Notes: generated from the sequence alone by a model not told the origin. 64,000 nucleotides of DNA from CAWBRT01 sp963819175 (GCA_963819175.1 CAWFVJ010000018.1:62001-126000), one strand, 5' to 3'; positions 52,973 through 61,551 are shown, numbered from the stretch's first letter. Program-made: numbers and translations.

Positions 52973-53263
52973 CTAGTGGATTGGGCCAGGCGCCATTTTG
53001 GGATCGAGCTTGATCTCGCCAAACGCCTGCTCATAATTGGCGACGTTTTGCGCTAACAGTCCGGCCAGCGCCTTGGCCTGCTGCGGACTGAGGTAGACCC
53101 CCTGAAAGTTCTGCACCTCGACATGCGTCTCGCTGGGCTGTAGCGTGCCGAATACGAGGAAGAAGTCCCAGACGTTTACGCGTATCTGTACGCTGTTGGC
53201 GTAGCGCTCGCGATAATCCGCTGTGTTGGTGATGCGAATCTCCTGCTGCGGTACAAAAGTCAT
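52973..53263 (-). CDS. DUF3467 family protein
   Basis: A 96-residue small protein. ERYANSVQIRVNVWDFFLVFG (near 17-37) and YLSPQQAKALAGLLAQNVANYEQAFGEI (near 58-85) match the DUF3467 pattern, found in small proteins of unknown function in many bacteria. ATG at 53263 follows AGGA; the longer frame from 53329 has no extra homology. No signal peptide. It stands alone next to a repeat. Confidence 0.78.
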   Translation of the reverse strand: MTFVPQQEIRITNTADYRERYANSVQIRVNVWDFFLVFGTLQPSETHVEVQNFQGVYLSPQQAKALAGLLAQNVANYEQAFGEIKLDPKMAPGPIH

Positions 53264-53342
53264 GGATGACTGTCCTGCGTGCGCAGTTGCGCTCGGTGCG
53301 GTGTCCCGGAGACACTTCGTGTTAATCAAATAATCGCGTGAG

Positions 53343-53431
53343 TGTCATCCTGAGCAAAGCGAAGGATCTGCTTTTTCTCGTATCCGAAAGCAAAGCAGAT
53401 TCTTTGCTCCCGGTGGTCGCTTAGAATGACA
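53343..53431. repeat. Composite intergenic palindromic repeat, copy 4
   Basis: Begins TGTCATCCTGAGCAAAGCGAAGGATCTGCT, nearly the same as copy 1 at 13407, and ends AGAATGACA at 53431. Inner arms GATCTGC and GCAGAT/ATCTTTGCTCC make an imperfect hairpin. It lies between DUF3467 and kdsD, both leftward. Confidence 0.8.
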
Positions 53432-53476
53432 CCTCAAAAAAGTCATTGCCGGACGCATACTACTTCGCGTTCAAGG

Positions 53477-54505
53477 CTAAAACATCTGTGTGCCCCACAG
53501 ATCGTGCAGATGCAGCACTCCCTGGACCCGGCCTTCGCCGTCTACGACGACGAGGGAAGTGATTTTCTTTTGCTCCATCACCTCCAGGGCCGCCGTGGCG
53601 AGCTCGTCCGGCGAGATCGTTTTCGGTGTCCGGGTCATGCATTCGCCCGCCGTGAGGTCCAGGATTTCTTTGCCGCGGCGTTCCAGCAACCGGCGCAAGT
53701 CGCCGTCGCTGATCACCCCGGCGAGCAGCTCTCCTTCCACGACGGCCGTCATGCCGAGCTTCTTGCTCGACATCTCGAAGATCGCATCGGCCATCCGCGC
53801 CCGCGGCGAAATCTTTGGGATCGCGTCGCCGGTATGCATCAAGGCCGACACCCGCATCAGGCGCTTGCCGATCTTTCCGCCTGGGTGTAGGTTGGCGAAG
53901 TCTTCTTCCCGGAAGCCGCGTTTCTCGGAGAGCGCGACGGCAATGGCATCGCCCAAGGCGAGCATGGCCGTGGTAGAAGTGGTGGGCGCCAGCCCCAGCG
54001 AGCAAGCCTCTTTGGCCACCGAGCAGTCCATGGCGATATCGGCGGCCTGCGCCAGCGAACTGTGGCTGCACGGGGCCCCCGGCAATCCAGCATTTGGATT
54101 GCTGGGGTGGGCGTTCGGCGGGTAGAGCGGGTCGCAGGTAAAACTGATGAGTGCGATGCCCAGCCGCTTGATGTTCGGCAGCAGTTCAAGAATCTCCTCG
54201 GTTTCGCCACTGGCCGAGAGTGCGATCACGATGTCGCCCCGCACGATCATGCCAAGGTCGCCGTGTAGAGCTTCCGTCGGATGCAGGAAAAGCGCCGGGG
54301 TTCCGGTCGAGCTGAGCGTGGCGGCAATCTTGCGCGCGATCAGGCCGCTCTTTCCCAAGCCGGTCACAACCACGCGTCCCTCGCAGCCCGACAGCAACTC
54401 CACGGCGCGGCAAAAAGCCCCCGCCATGGGACCGGCGATGCGGTCGGCCAACTGCCGCAAGGCTTCCGCTTCCATGCGAACGACATTTGCGCCGGTGTGA
54501 TTCAT
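53477..54505 (-). CDS. kdsD: Arabinose-5-phosphate isomerase (KdsD/KpsF/GutQ) with an in-frame insertion
   Basis: A 342-residue enzyme that converts ribulose 5-phosphate to arabinose 5-phosphate, the first step to KDO for lipopolysaccharide. The sugar isomerase domain contains VVTGLGKSGLIARKIAATLSSTGTPALFLHPTEALHGDLGM (residues 46-86) and ALSASGETEEILELLP; two CBS domains follow (near 215-340). Residues about 126-147 (LYPPNAHPSNPNAGLPGAPCSH) are an insertion between SFTCDP and SSLAQAADIAMD that other members lack, coinciding with a palindrome at 54082-54102. ATG at 54505; the extension from 54826 is not homologous. Divergent from the PagL-like gene. Confidence 0.92.
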   Translation of the reverse strand: MNHTGANVVRMEAEALRQLADRIAGPMAGAFCRAVELLSGCEGRVVVTGLGKSGLIARKIAATLSSTGTPALFLHPTEALHGDLGMIVRGDIVIALSASGETEEILELLPNIKRLGIALISFTCDPLYPPNAHPSNPNAGLPGAPCSHSSLAQAADIAMDCSVAKEACSLGLAPTTSTTAMLALGDAIAVALSEKRGFREEDFANLHPGGKIGKRLMRVSALMHTGDAIPKISPRARMADAIFEMSSKKLGMTAVVEGELLAGVISDGDLRRLLERRGKEILDLTAGECMTRTPKTISPDELATAALEVMEQKKITSLVVVDGEGRVQGVLHLHDLWGTQMF

Positions 54506-54659
54506 GGAAAGACGAATAGTACCAGATTGCCCGACAGCCGCGCCGCCAAACATTGCCGGAGAAGGCCGCGTTTTTGTTTGGCGCGCCTTTGCCGCTACAG
54601 GTAAGCTGACGTAGGTGGGACGCCCGGATGAGAAAAGACGAGAAATCGAGAGGAGCGAG

Positions 54660-55382
54660 ATGAGAGCCCTTACCTCGAAACCTGCTGCCGTAACCCTATG
54701 CCTGCTGCTCTTGGCCGTGGCAAGCTTCGCCGCCTCCGATGGCCGCTCGCTCGACCGCGGCACCAATGAACTTGGCTTCTGGGCCGGGTACTCGCCAAAC
54801 AATCCGACGCTAATCGGCATTACCACGGACCGTCCTTTTACCGAGCTGAATTTTCAGTATGCGCGGGTGATTGTCGCCCGCGACCATTGGGCCCTGAAAT
54901 ACACGATTGAAATGGTTCCACTCGCCGCTCATCAGCCAACCGCGGCAGGTCAACGTGGTGCGGGGAACCAGCGTGGTGCAGGTCGACGCCCCCGGCACTC
55001 GGCGCACAATCTACGGCGGCGGCACTTCTCCCATCGGGCTGCAAGTGAATTTTCGCCGCCATCGTGCGCTCCAGCCCTATATCAATGGCACAGCGGGCGT
55101 CCTGTATTTTGCCGAGCAGGTTCCCGTGAGCGGATCATCGCAATTCAACTTCGGGGTCGGCTGGGGAGCGGGTGTGCAGATCTGGCACCGGGAGAACCAG
55201 TCCGTCAGCATAGGCTACAAATTTCACCACATTTCCAACGCCAACTCAGCCGACCGAAACCCGGGCGCAGACTCCAATCTGTTCTACGCGGGATACGGTT
55301 GGAGTTGGAAACACTGACCAATCCCCTTGGGGTCCGGAATCTCAAGAAAATTGGTGGCCCACATTTGCCTGTTTTTGGCTAA
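54660..55382 (+). CDS. PagL-like lipid A deacylase, N-terminal part (frameshifted)
   Basis: The N-terminal piece of an outer-membrane acyloxyacyl hydrolase/lipid A 3-O-deacylase. A signal peptide (PAAVTLCLLLLAVASFAA) precedes GTNELGFWAGYSPNNPTLIGITTDRPFTELNFQYARVI, a beta-hairpin typical of the small barrel. Homology stops near 54920 and continues in the next frame at 54907-55317; later residues here are out of frame. ATG at 54660 follows AGGAGCGAG. Location next to kdsD links both to lipopolysaccharide. Confidence 0.7.
   Translation: MRALTSKPAAVTLCLLLLAVASFAASDGRSLDRGTNELGFWAGYSPNNPTLIGITTDRPFTELNFQYARVIVARDHWALKYTIEMVPLAAHQPTAAGQRGAGNQRGAGRRPRHSAHNLRRRHFSHRAASEFSPPSCAPALYQWHSGRPVFCRAGSRERIIAIQLRGRLGSGCADLAPGEPVRQHRLQISPHFQRQLSRPKPGRRLQSVLRGIRLELETLTNPLGVRNLKKIGGPHLPVFG
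54907..55317 (+). CDS. PagL-like lipid A deacylase, C-terminal part (frameshifted)
   Basis: Continuation of the preceding barrel: VNFRRHRALQPYINGTAGVLYF, FNFGVGWGAGVQIWH and the PagL-type active region GYKFHHISNANSADRNPGADSNLFYAGYGW, with the His-Ser pair of the HxSN motif. True sequence begins near LISQPRQVNV (about 54925). PagL removes one acyl chain from lipid A. One extra base near 54920 breaks the gene. Confidence 0.72.
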   Translation: MKWFHSPLISQPRQVNVVRGTSVVQVDAPGTRRTIYGGGTSPIGLQVNFRRHRALQPYINGTAGVLYFAEQVPVSGSSQFNFGVGWGAGVQIWHRENQSVSIGYKFHHISNANSADRNPGADSNLFYAGYGWSWKH

Positions 55383-55389
55383 TGTGGGG

Positions 55390-55878
55390 TTACGAGCTGC
55401 GCTTCGGTTTCCACTGATTCAGGAATTCGACAATCTGCTGCGGGTCGAGCCGGCGCGCCGATGAGAACTGCCCATCCCTCTGGCTACTCAGCAGTCGGCC
55501 GTTCTCCGACAGTACGGCGATAGCCGGTATCCCCTTTTTCAGCGGGATCTGGTATTGATCCGCCAAGTCGATGTTCTTGGCGTAGCGTCCCTCGCCCTCG
55601 CCGGTATCCACGTGAACGACGATGAAATTGTCTTCCACCAGCGCCTTGATCGGCTCCTGGTGGAATCGATAGTCGAGCGCGTGGCAATCGGGACACCAGT
55701 TGGCGCCAAAGACTAGAAGAATTCGTTTGTGCTCCCGTCCAGCTTCACGGAGTGCTTTGGCGATCTCCGCTTTGGCGTTGGAGTCAGGGTCATAGAGCTT
55801 GGGGTTAAACGTGATCTGAGCTGCAGCCGCGGTCAGCAAGAGCAGAAGAGAAATTGCAATTGTCGTCGTTCGCCGCAT
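55390..55878 (-). CDS. Exported thioredoxin-like protein
   Basis: A 162-residue protein with a signal peptide (TTTIAISLLLLLTAAAAQ) and a thioredoxin fold. The redox site is FGANWCPDCHALDY (CxxC: WCPDC, residues about 60-66), with the cis-Pro in KKGIPAIAVLS. A DUF899/thioredoxin_7-like protein that probably keeps periplasmic thiols reduced or helps cytochrome maturation; this last point is inference. ATG at 55878 follows GGGAG. Convergent with the PagL-like gene. Confidence 0.85.
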   Translation of the reverse strand: MRRTTTIAISLLLLLTAAAAQITFNPKLYDPDSNAKAEIAKALREAGREHKRILLVFGANWCPDCHALDYRFHQEPIKALVEDNFIVVHVDTGEGEGRYAKNIDLADQYQIPLKKGIPAIAVLSENGRLLSSQRDGQFSSARRLDPQQIVEFLNQWKPKRSS

Positions 55879-56087
55879 AAACGCCACTCCCGCAGATATG
55901 GTACATGAAATGAAACAGGGGTTCAGATTCCGTAACCGACCATCCAGCCCCGCCCCTGTTTGACCCCGCCGCGCCCTCAGGTGACAGCACTTGTCAGGAC
56001 GCCGCGCGTCCGCCAGGTTATTCCACGACTACACCTTTCGCTAAACTGGTCTAAAATCAGAGATTCAGTTCTGGATAAGGACGCACT

Positions 56088-57575
56088 ATGGCGCTCCAGC
56101 TTTATAACACGCTCTCCGGCAAAGTTCAGGAATTCAAACCTCGCGAGGACAACCTCGTCCGCATGTATGCCTGCGGGCTCACGGTTTACGATTACGGTCA
56201 CATTGGCAACTTCCGCACATTCATCGCGGTCGATGTGCTGCGCCGCTTCCTGCTGCAAAGCGGGTACAAGGTGCAGCATGTCATGAACATCACCGACGTC
56301 GACGACAAGATCATCCGCAATGCCATGCAAAAGGGCGTGCCGATCGCCGACTACACCGCGAAGTTCGCACAGGCTTTCCTGGACGACATGCAGACGCTCA
56401 ACCTCGAATCGCCAGAGAAGCTGGTGCGGGCAACCGAGCATATCCCGGAGATGGCGCACTTTATTGCCAATCTGGTCGCCAAGGGCAACGCCTATCGCAC
56501 CGATGAAGGCTCGTACTACTTCCGCATCTCCAGCTTTCCGCAGTACGGCAAACTCAGCAAGAAAGACTTCGCGGGCATGACCGACGGTGCGCGCGTCGAC
56601 GTGGACGAATACGACAAAGACAATGCGCGTGACTTCGCCCTGTGGAAGGCCCCAAAACCCGGCGAGCAGAGCTGGGAAACCGAGATTGGCCCCGGGCGTC
56701 CGGGCTGGCACATCGAGTGCTCCACCATGAGTATGGAATACCTGGGCGAGAGCTTCGACATCCATCTAGGCGGCGAGGACCTGATCTTTCCGCATCACGA
56801 AAATGAGATCGCGCAATCGGAAGCGCTCACCGGCAAGGAGTTCTCGCATTTCTGGGTGCACTCGCGCTTCCTGCTGGTTGAGGGCGAGAAGATGTCCAAG
56901 TCGCTCGGCAACTTTTATACCTTGCGCGACCTGGTGCTCATGGGCCATAAGCCGTCCTCCATTCGCTTCCTGCTGGCATCTGTTCCTTATCGCAAGCAGC
57001 TTAACTTCACCTTCGACGGACTCAAGCAGGCGGCGGCCTCGGTAGATCGCTTGCGCAATTTCAAGCTGCGTCTGGAAACCGGGCAATGGCCCGAAGGCAC
57101 GAATCAGGCGGTTTCCGCGATGGCCGCCGAAACCATGACTGCCTTGCGCGTCGCCATGGAAGACGATCTCAATACGGCGCAGGCTTTGGGAGCTATGTTC
57201 GACTTGGTTCGCGACGTGAACGCTGCCGCCGACAAGGCCGAGGTGCACAAAGACGACGTTCCAGCACTGCTGCGGGCGCTCGCCAAGTTCGACGCTATCT
57301 TCGCCGTGCTGGCCGACGACGACGCCGCTAAGATCCGTCGCGTGGTGGAGTGGGCCGAAGCCGAAGGCCTTGGCGATAAGATTTCAGCCGAAGTCCGCGA
57401 GCTGGCCAAAGCAGCCGCGCTCACCGATGCTCAAATCGAAGAGCTGGTAGCCAAACACTCCGCGGCGCGCAAAGCTAAAGACTTCAAGAGCTCCGACGCG
57501 GTTCGAAATCAACTGGCGGAGCAAGGCGTGATTCTGGAGAACACTAAAGACGGCGTGCGCTGGAAAAGAAAGTGA
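56088..57575 (+). CDS. cysS: Cysteinyl-tRNA synthetase
   Basis: A 495-residue class I synthetase. The zinc-site Cys and HIGH equivalent are in YACGLTVYDYGHIGNFRTFI (residues 25-44). The other zinc ligands are the Cys and His in GWHIECSTM and the GGEDLIFPHHENEIAQSEA block. KMSKS is intact in GEKMSKSLGNFY (near 266-277). The C-terminal anticodon-binding domain is normal. ATG at 56088 follows AAGGACG. A terminator-like hairpin follows at 57633-57657. Confidence 0.97.
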   Translation: MALQLYNTLSGKVQEFKPREDNLVRMYACGLTVYDYGHIGNFRTFIAVDVLRRFLLQSGYKVQHVMNITDVDDKIIRNAMQKGVPIADYTAKFAQAFLDDMQTLNLESPEKLVRATEHIPEMAHFIANLVAKGNAYRTDEGSYYFRISSFPQYGKLSKKDFAGMTDGARVDVDEYDKDNARDFALWKAPKPGEQSWETEIGPGRPGWHIECSTMSMEYLGESFDIHLGGEDLIFPHHENEIAQSEALTGKEFSHFWVHSRFLLVEGEKMSKSLGNFYTLRDLVLMGHKPSSIRFLLASVPYRKQLNFTFDGLKQAAASVDRLRNFKLRLETGQWPEGTNQAVSAMAAETMTALRVAMEDDLNTAQALGAMFDLVRDVNAAADKAEVHKDDVPALLRALAKFDAIFAVLADDDAAKIRRVVEWAEAEGLGDKISAEVRELAKAAALTDAQIEELVAKHSAARKAKDFKSSDAVRNQLAEQGVILENTKDGVRWKRK

Positions 57576-57632
57576 AGTAAGTTTCAGAGCTGCGGAAATC
57601 GCCAACGCACCGGCTTCGGTGCAAAAAGCGAA

Positions 57633-57657
57633 CAGGCGGCAACGATTTTGCCGCCTG
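57633..57657 (+). terminator. Hairpin after cysS
   Basis: CAGGCGGCAA (57633-57642) pairs perfectly with TTGCCGCCTG (57648-57657) across CGATT. It lies about 60 bases past the cysS stop. The downstream tract CTTAAC is only weakly T-rich. Confidence 0.7.
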
Positions 57658-57822
57658 CTTAACCCGGTCCTCAGGAGACTTCCCCTTTACATCGCCCTCT
57701 GGATACAGAATACCTGATTTTGCCAGGGCATTGCGACATCGTTTTAAAAACTATTTTCCTAGTAAAATCAGCAACTTAGCTTCCCGGTGACACGGAACGC
57801 AATTGACAGGGTTCGTTCGCGC

Positions 57823-57855
57823 AAAAAAAACGGGACGCCCAAAGGCCGTCCCGTC
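57823..57855 (-). terminator. Rho-independent terminator of the MtrB/PioB-type gene
   Basis: On the leftward strand GACGGGACG pairs with CGTCCCG, followed by TTTTTTTT. It begins about 20 bases past the stop of the outer-membrane barrel gene and would end the porin-cytochrome operon. Confidence 0.9.
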
Positions 57856-57874
57856 CAATCCGTGTTAGCTAATC

Positions 57875-59173
57875 CTAGAACGAATACTTCAATGAGACTG
57901 TTCCAACATTGGTGTGGAAATCACGCGGCAACAGCACGGAAAGGCTTTCCACATCCTTCTCGTTGTAGTCGTAGTAGGACCACGTTCCCTTGAAGGCCAA
58001 CCCCTTGTGTATATCAAAGGTCACGCCCATATAGGCCTTGTGCCAGTTGGTGTCGAGCGAGCCGTTAGGGACCAAGGGATTCGGGCCGAGCCCAAGACCA
58101 CCAATCGTGCCGGCGCCCGGCGTGCCGGTTATCACGGCAGAGCCGGGGTTAACGGTGTTATACGTGCTGACCAGGAACAGTTGGTTCCCGGAATCCATGC
58201 GCAGCCAGTTATTGTATCCGCTGCTGCTGGTCAGCTGATAGCCTGCGTTGAGCGTGACCCGCTTCATCGGCTTGAATCGCAAGTTGAGGTAAGCGGTGTT
58301 GGTATCCTCCCCATATTGCAACAAAACGGGAAGATCGCCCGACGATTGGTAACAGCTGGCCGACGCTGCCGGTATGGCTGGCGTGGCTACGAGGAGAGGA
58401 TTAACTATCATACATGTAGCGGCCGTGATCTTCTGGTCCAGATACGTCCACCCCATATCCACGCCAAACCGGGGGCTTGGGTCTAGACTGAAGCCGACAG
58501 TATAGGTCCGGGAGTGGTTCTGATTGCCGTAGGCTGCAGTATCACTGGGCTGGAAGGCAAGGTTCGGACTGTTGCCTTGATTGGAAGCGCCGTAATCGTT
58601 GCGCGATTCAATGATGTGGACGCTGGCGTTCAGGGTGACCCACTTCGGGAACTTGTAAGTGGTTCCCACGCGGTAGCGCTGCTCATGGCGCGGGCTGATG
58701 TTGGTGAAAGCGAGAGTGTTGAAGCTCGAACCACCAATAGGTAGCCCACATCCCGAGCATTGGTCCGCGTACAGCAGCTCGGTATCGGCGTTGATGCGCC
58801 ACGCGCTGGTCGGACGGAAAATTACTCCTCCCAACGCGGTATGCTGGTCGACCTTGGCGACCAGCGGAGTGAGCACAACGGGAGTTGCCGGTGTTAGTGC
58901 TCCGTTGGCAACGGCGCCGAGCGGTGCAACATGTAAGGGAGTGATTTGGGCTAGCGTACCGACTATGTCCGGCGACCCCTTGGTGTCCTCTTCAAGACGC
59001 CCATAGCGATAGCCGATATAGGCGTTGAATTTGCGGCTCGGAGTCCAGTTCAGCTTGGCGGTGTTGGTGTAGGTTCGCTCGCCCAGGAATGTGAGCCCCG
59101 CAGTGCCGGTCTGAATGGTTCCGGAGGTAGCGGGGTTGACGGCCGAGCCTCCCGGACCGGCGAGCGTTGACAA
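57875..59173 (-). CDS. MtrB/PioB-type outer-membrane porin, C-terminal part (frameshifted)
   Basis: The second half of a large outer-membrane beta-barrel whose first half is at 58992-60479. It shows repeated amphipathic strands with aromatic girdles (KFNAYIGYRYGRLEED, RYRVGTTYKFPKWVTLNASVHIIESRNDYG, YTVGFSLDPSPRFGVDMGWTYLDQKI) and the terminal strand NVGTVSLKYSF ending in Phe. Barrels of this family hold a periplasmic multiheme cytochrome to pass electrons across the outer membrane. A CxxC (QCSGCG) occurs within the barrel. The one-base shift near 59225 sits in a CCC/GGG run, so an error is likely. Confidence 0.82.
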   Translation of the reverse strand: MSTLAGPGGSAVNPATSGTIQTGTAGLTFLGERTYTNTAKLNWTPSRKFNAYIGYRYGRLEEDTKGSPDIVGTLAQITPLHVAPLGAVANGALTPATPVVLTPLVAKVDQHTALGGVIFRPTSAWRINADTELLYADQCSGCGLPIGGSSFNTLAFTNISPRHEQRYRVGTTYKFPKWVTLNASVHIIESRNDYGASNQGNSPNLAFQPSDTAAYGNQNHSRTYTVGFSLDPSPRFGVDMGWTYLDQKITAATCMIVNPLLVATPAIPAASASCYQSSGDLPVLLQYGEDTNTAYLNLRFKPMKRVTLNAGYQLTSSSGYNNWLRMDSGNQLFLVSTYNTVNPGSAVITGTPGAGTIGGLGLGPNPLVPNGSLDTNWHKAYMGVTFDIHKGLAFKGTWSYYDYNEKDVESLSVLLPRDFHTNVGTVSLKYSF

Positions 59174-60479
59174 AATGCTCGACGGAATCAGGCAGGCCTG
59201 GCCGGTTGTTCCGAGGGCGTAAGGGCGTTAACAAGGTCGTATTGGCCGAACTAGCACTTGAGAGGCAGGTATCCGTTGTCGTTTGCAGCGAGTTCGGATC
59301 GTGCCAGTTTAACCAGCGGAACTGATCGGAGACACTCCAAGCCTTGCTGATGTGATAGGTAAGCCCCAGATTGGCGTTGCCCTCTATCCTTTCAGCGACT
59401 GCTTTGCCAGAAAGGTAAGTGGCAGTGCCAGCCCCTGTCCGCGTGGGGAAGTTGAGGTTCGCGCCCATGTTGGCGTCGCTGTAACTACCGCTGGCCGTGA
59501 TGTCCAGCTTGCGGAAGTAGTTCGACTGCAGCGACACCTGCGAGGTTGGTATATCGGTACGAATGTTGTCGGCAAAGTTCCAGGAGTAGGCGCCGTTAGT
59601 ACAGTTGGTTGCAATTGAGCCGTTCGTCACGAAGCAATTGGCAGACGGCAGGTTATAGGGGGACAGAGCGTAGGGGAACCCGATGTTGACCAGACCAAGC
59701 GCGGAATGACCCGCAACGGGGAAGCCGTTCGCATTGAGGTAGGAGTCACTGTTGTCGACCTTGTCATGCACGTAAGACTGGTCGAAGCTGATGGTGGTGC
59801 GCTTGAACGGCCGCACGTCCACGCCAAACGTGTAGCGGTCCGAGCGCATGCGGAAAGCGTTGACGAAGCCAAAGGCTGAGGTGCCTATGGTGTTGAAGTC
59901 ATTTCCCTGGTTGTCATTGCGTGAATAGCCCAGGCGGAAGCGGATAGCCGACTGGGGAAACAGGGTGAGGTTGAAGTCGCCCATGTTGCGGGTAGTGTCT
60001 TGCATGTGCGGGCTGTTGACGTACCCGAAGTTGGACGTCAGAGGCGAAAGCGGGTAAACCGAGTTGAGTGGGTTCGCCTGCAGGTTGTAGTCGAAGAAGT
60101 TCTGGTCGCGCCGGTAGAGACCGACGAAGTTGTACAACTTATTCTTCTCGATGCGCAGGCGGATCACGTCGTTGGGATCGCCACCGAGCCCGAAGCTGCT
60201 TAGGTTCAAAGTGTCGAACAGTCCGCCGCTGCGGTCCATGGACCGCAACGACAGCTCCTGCCCGAGCAGCCGGGGACCGCTCTGCAGGTTGACCAGGGTG
60301 TCGTACATCTGCTGGTTACCGTTGGTTTCGGTGATCCGGCCGCCGAGTTCGATCGACTGGCGCACCTGGTATCTGCCCCACACACTCCCCTTGGTATCAG
60401 TGTCATCGTCCTGCGCCGCCGCCGCCGATGGAAGCACGAGCGCAAGGACAGCAAGAAGAGCGAACGCTTTCCTGTTCAT
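58992..60479 (-). CDS. MtrB/PioB-type outer-membrane porin, N-terminal part (frameshifted)
   Basis: The N-terminal part of the same porin. A signal peptide (FALLAVLALVLPSAAAAQ) and acidic start (DDDTDTKG) lead to the first strands (VWGRYQVRQSIELGGRI, NKLYNFVGLYRRDQNFFDYN, GDFNLTLFPQSAIRFRLGYSRNDNQG). True sequence runs to about TTLLTP near 59225. ATG at 60479 follows GGGAGT and starts the signal peptide. It lies about 100 bases after the decaheme cytochrome gene on the same strand. Joined to 57875-59173 the mature protein is about 840 residues. Confidence 0.82.
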   Translation of the reverse strand: MNRKAFALLAVLALVLPSAAAAQDDDTDTKGSVWGRYQVRQSIELGGRITETNGNQQMYDTLVNLQSGPRLLGQELSLRSMDRSGGLFDTLNLSSFGLGGDPNDVIRLRIEKNKLYNFVGLYRRDQNFFDYNLQANPLNSVYPLSPLTSNFGYVNSPHMQDTTRNMGDFNLTLFPQSAIRFRLGYSRNDNQGNDFNTIGTSAFGFVNAFRMRSDRYTFGVDVRPFKRTTISFDQSYVHDKVDNSDSYLNANGFPVAGHSALGLVNIGFPYALSPYNLPSANCFVTNGSIATNCTNGAYSWNFADNIRTDIPTSQVSLQSNYFRKLDITASGSYSDANMGANLNFPTRTGAGTATYLSGKAVAERIEGNANLGLTYHISKAWSVSDQFRWLNWHDPNSLQTTTDTCLSSASSANTTLLTPLRPRNNRPGLPDSVEHFVNARRSGRLGRQPRYLRNHSDRHCGAHIPGRANLHQHRQAELDSEPQIQRLYRLSLWAS

Positions 60480-60579
60480 ACGACGACTCCCATCCAGCGA
60501 CACCCCCTGCGAAAGGAGAGGCCGCGGCGAATTTTGATTTGTATTTGCCATCTTTATCCTCTTCATCCTCTTCCTTTCC

Positions 60580-61551
60580 TTAAGGAGTAAAAAAACGACC
60601 GCTGGTGTTTGAGCCGTGAATGGCGGCGTGGCAGATAATGCAACTCTGGTTGAACCTATTCTGCTGGTGAATGCTCGAATTCCCAGGGCCGCCGGTTCGA
60701 CCGCCCATGTTGGTGTGGCACTGCAGGCACAGCGAGTTGATGCGCGCGACGTTCAGCAGCCGTGGATTCGTCGAGCCGTGCGGAGTGTGACAGGCCATGC
60801 AGCCTTCAACCTTGACCACCTCATGCTCGTAAAAGAACGGTCCGCGCTTGTCGCTGTGGCACTTGAAGCAGACGAAGTTCTGGTCGGCCGTGGCCCGCAA
60901 TTGTCGCCCGGTCGTCGAGCCGTGCGCATTATGGCAATCGCCGCACTTGACGAGCCCCTCTTCCACGCGATGATGGAACGGCTTCTGGAACTCGCCTTTC
61001 TGTTCCGCGTGGCAGGAGAAGCACAACTGGGTTTGCGCCTTAACAAGCTGATACTCCCGCGTTGAGTGATGCACGGAGTGACAGCTGGTGCAGGTAACGC
61101 CGTTCTGGTTGTGCGTCGAACGCACGAACTCGCGCTGCTCAGGATTCGATTCGTGGCAGGTCATGCAGCGCTTCGTGATTTGGTCCGGCTTTGCGCCTTT
61201 GAAGTTGAAAATTTTTGTCTTATCGCCGCCGCCCGCAACGTGCGCCGCGCCGGGTCCATGGCAGGATTCACATCCGTGGACCGCCTCGCCGCGAATCTTC
61301 TTAGAAATACCGATTCTGAAATGGGGGCTGGCGTCGATGCTCTTGCCTGCGTCCTCATGGCAACCTTTGCAGGTATCCGACCCAACATACTGCGACGGAT
61401 CCGCGGGTAGGGTGTCTTTCTGGTCTGCGGGCGCGTCCTTCTTGGCGTTGGAGTCCCGCTTGGCGGCCATCATCGTGGTCGCTGCTAACAGGAGAACGCC
61501 GATCAGAACCGCCCATCGGAGAATGGGCTTAACAACAAGAAGATGTCTCAT
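60580..61551 (-). CDS. Decaheme c-type cytochrome, DmsE/MtrA/PioA type
   Basis: A 323-residue exported protein with exactly ten CxxCH heme motifs: CKGCH, CESCH, CMTCH, CTSCH, CFSCH, CGDCH, CFKCH, CMACH, CLQCH and CIICH. Additional histidines at regular positions suit bis-His ligation. The signal peptide has a hydrophobic core (WAVLIGVLLLAATTMMA). MtrA/DmsE/PioA-type proteins insert in the MtrB/PioB barrel and carry electrons across the outer membrane. The porin gene is directly downstream on the same strand. No outer-surface MtrC-like protein or inner-membrane CymA is in the window. ATG at 61551 follows AGGAGTAAGG. Confidence 0.93.
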   Translation of the reverse strand: MRHLLVVKPILRWAVLIGVLLLAATTMMAAKRDSNAKKDAPADQKDTLPADPSQYVGSDTCKGCHEDAGKSIDASPHFRIGISKKIRGEAVHGCESCHGPGAAHVAGGGDKTKIFNFKGAKPDQITKRCMTCHESNPEQREFVRSTHNQNGVTCTSCHSVHHSTREYQLVKAQTQLCFSCHAEQKGEFQKPFHHRVEEGLVKCGDCHNAHGSTTGRQLRATADQNFVCFKCHSDKRGPFFYEHEVVKVEGCMACHTPHGSTNPRLLNVARINSLCLQCHTNMGGRTGGPGNSSIHQQNRFNQSCIICHAAIHGSNTSGRFFTP

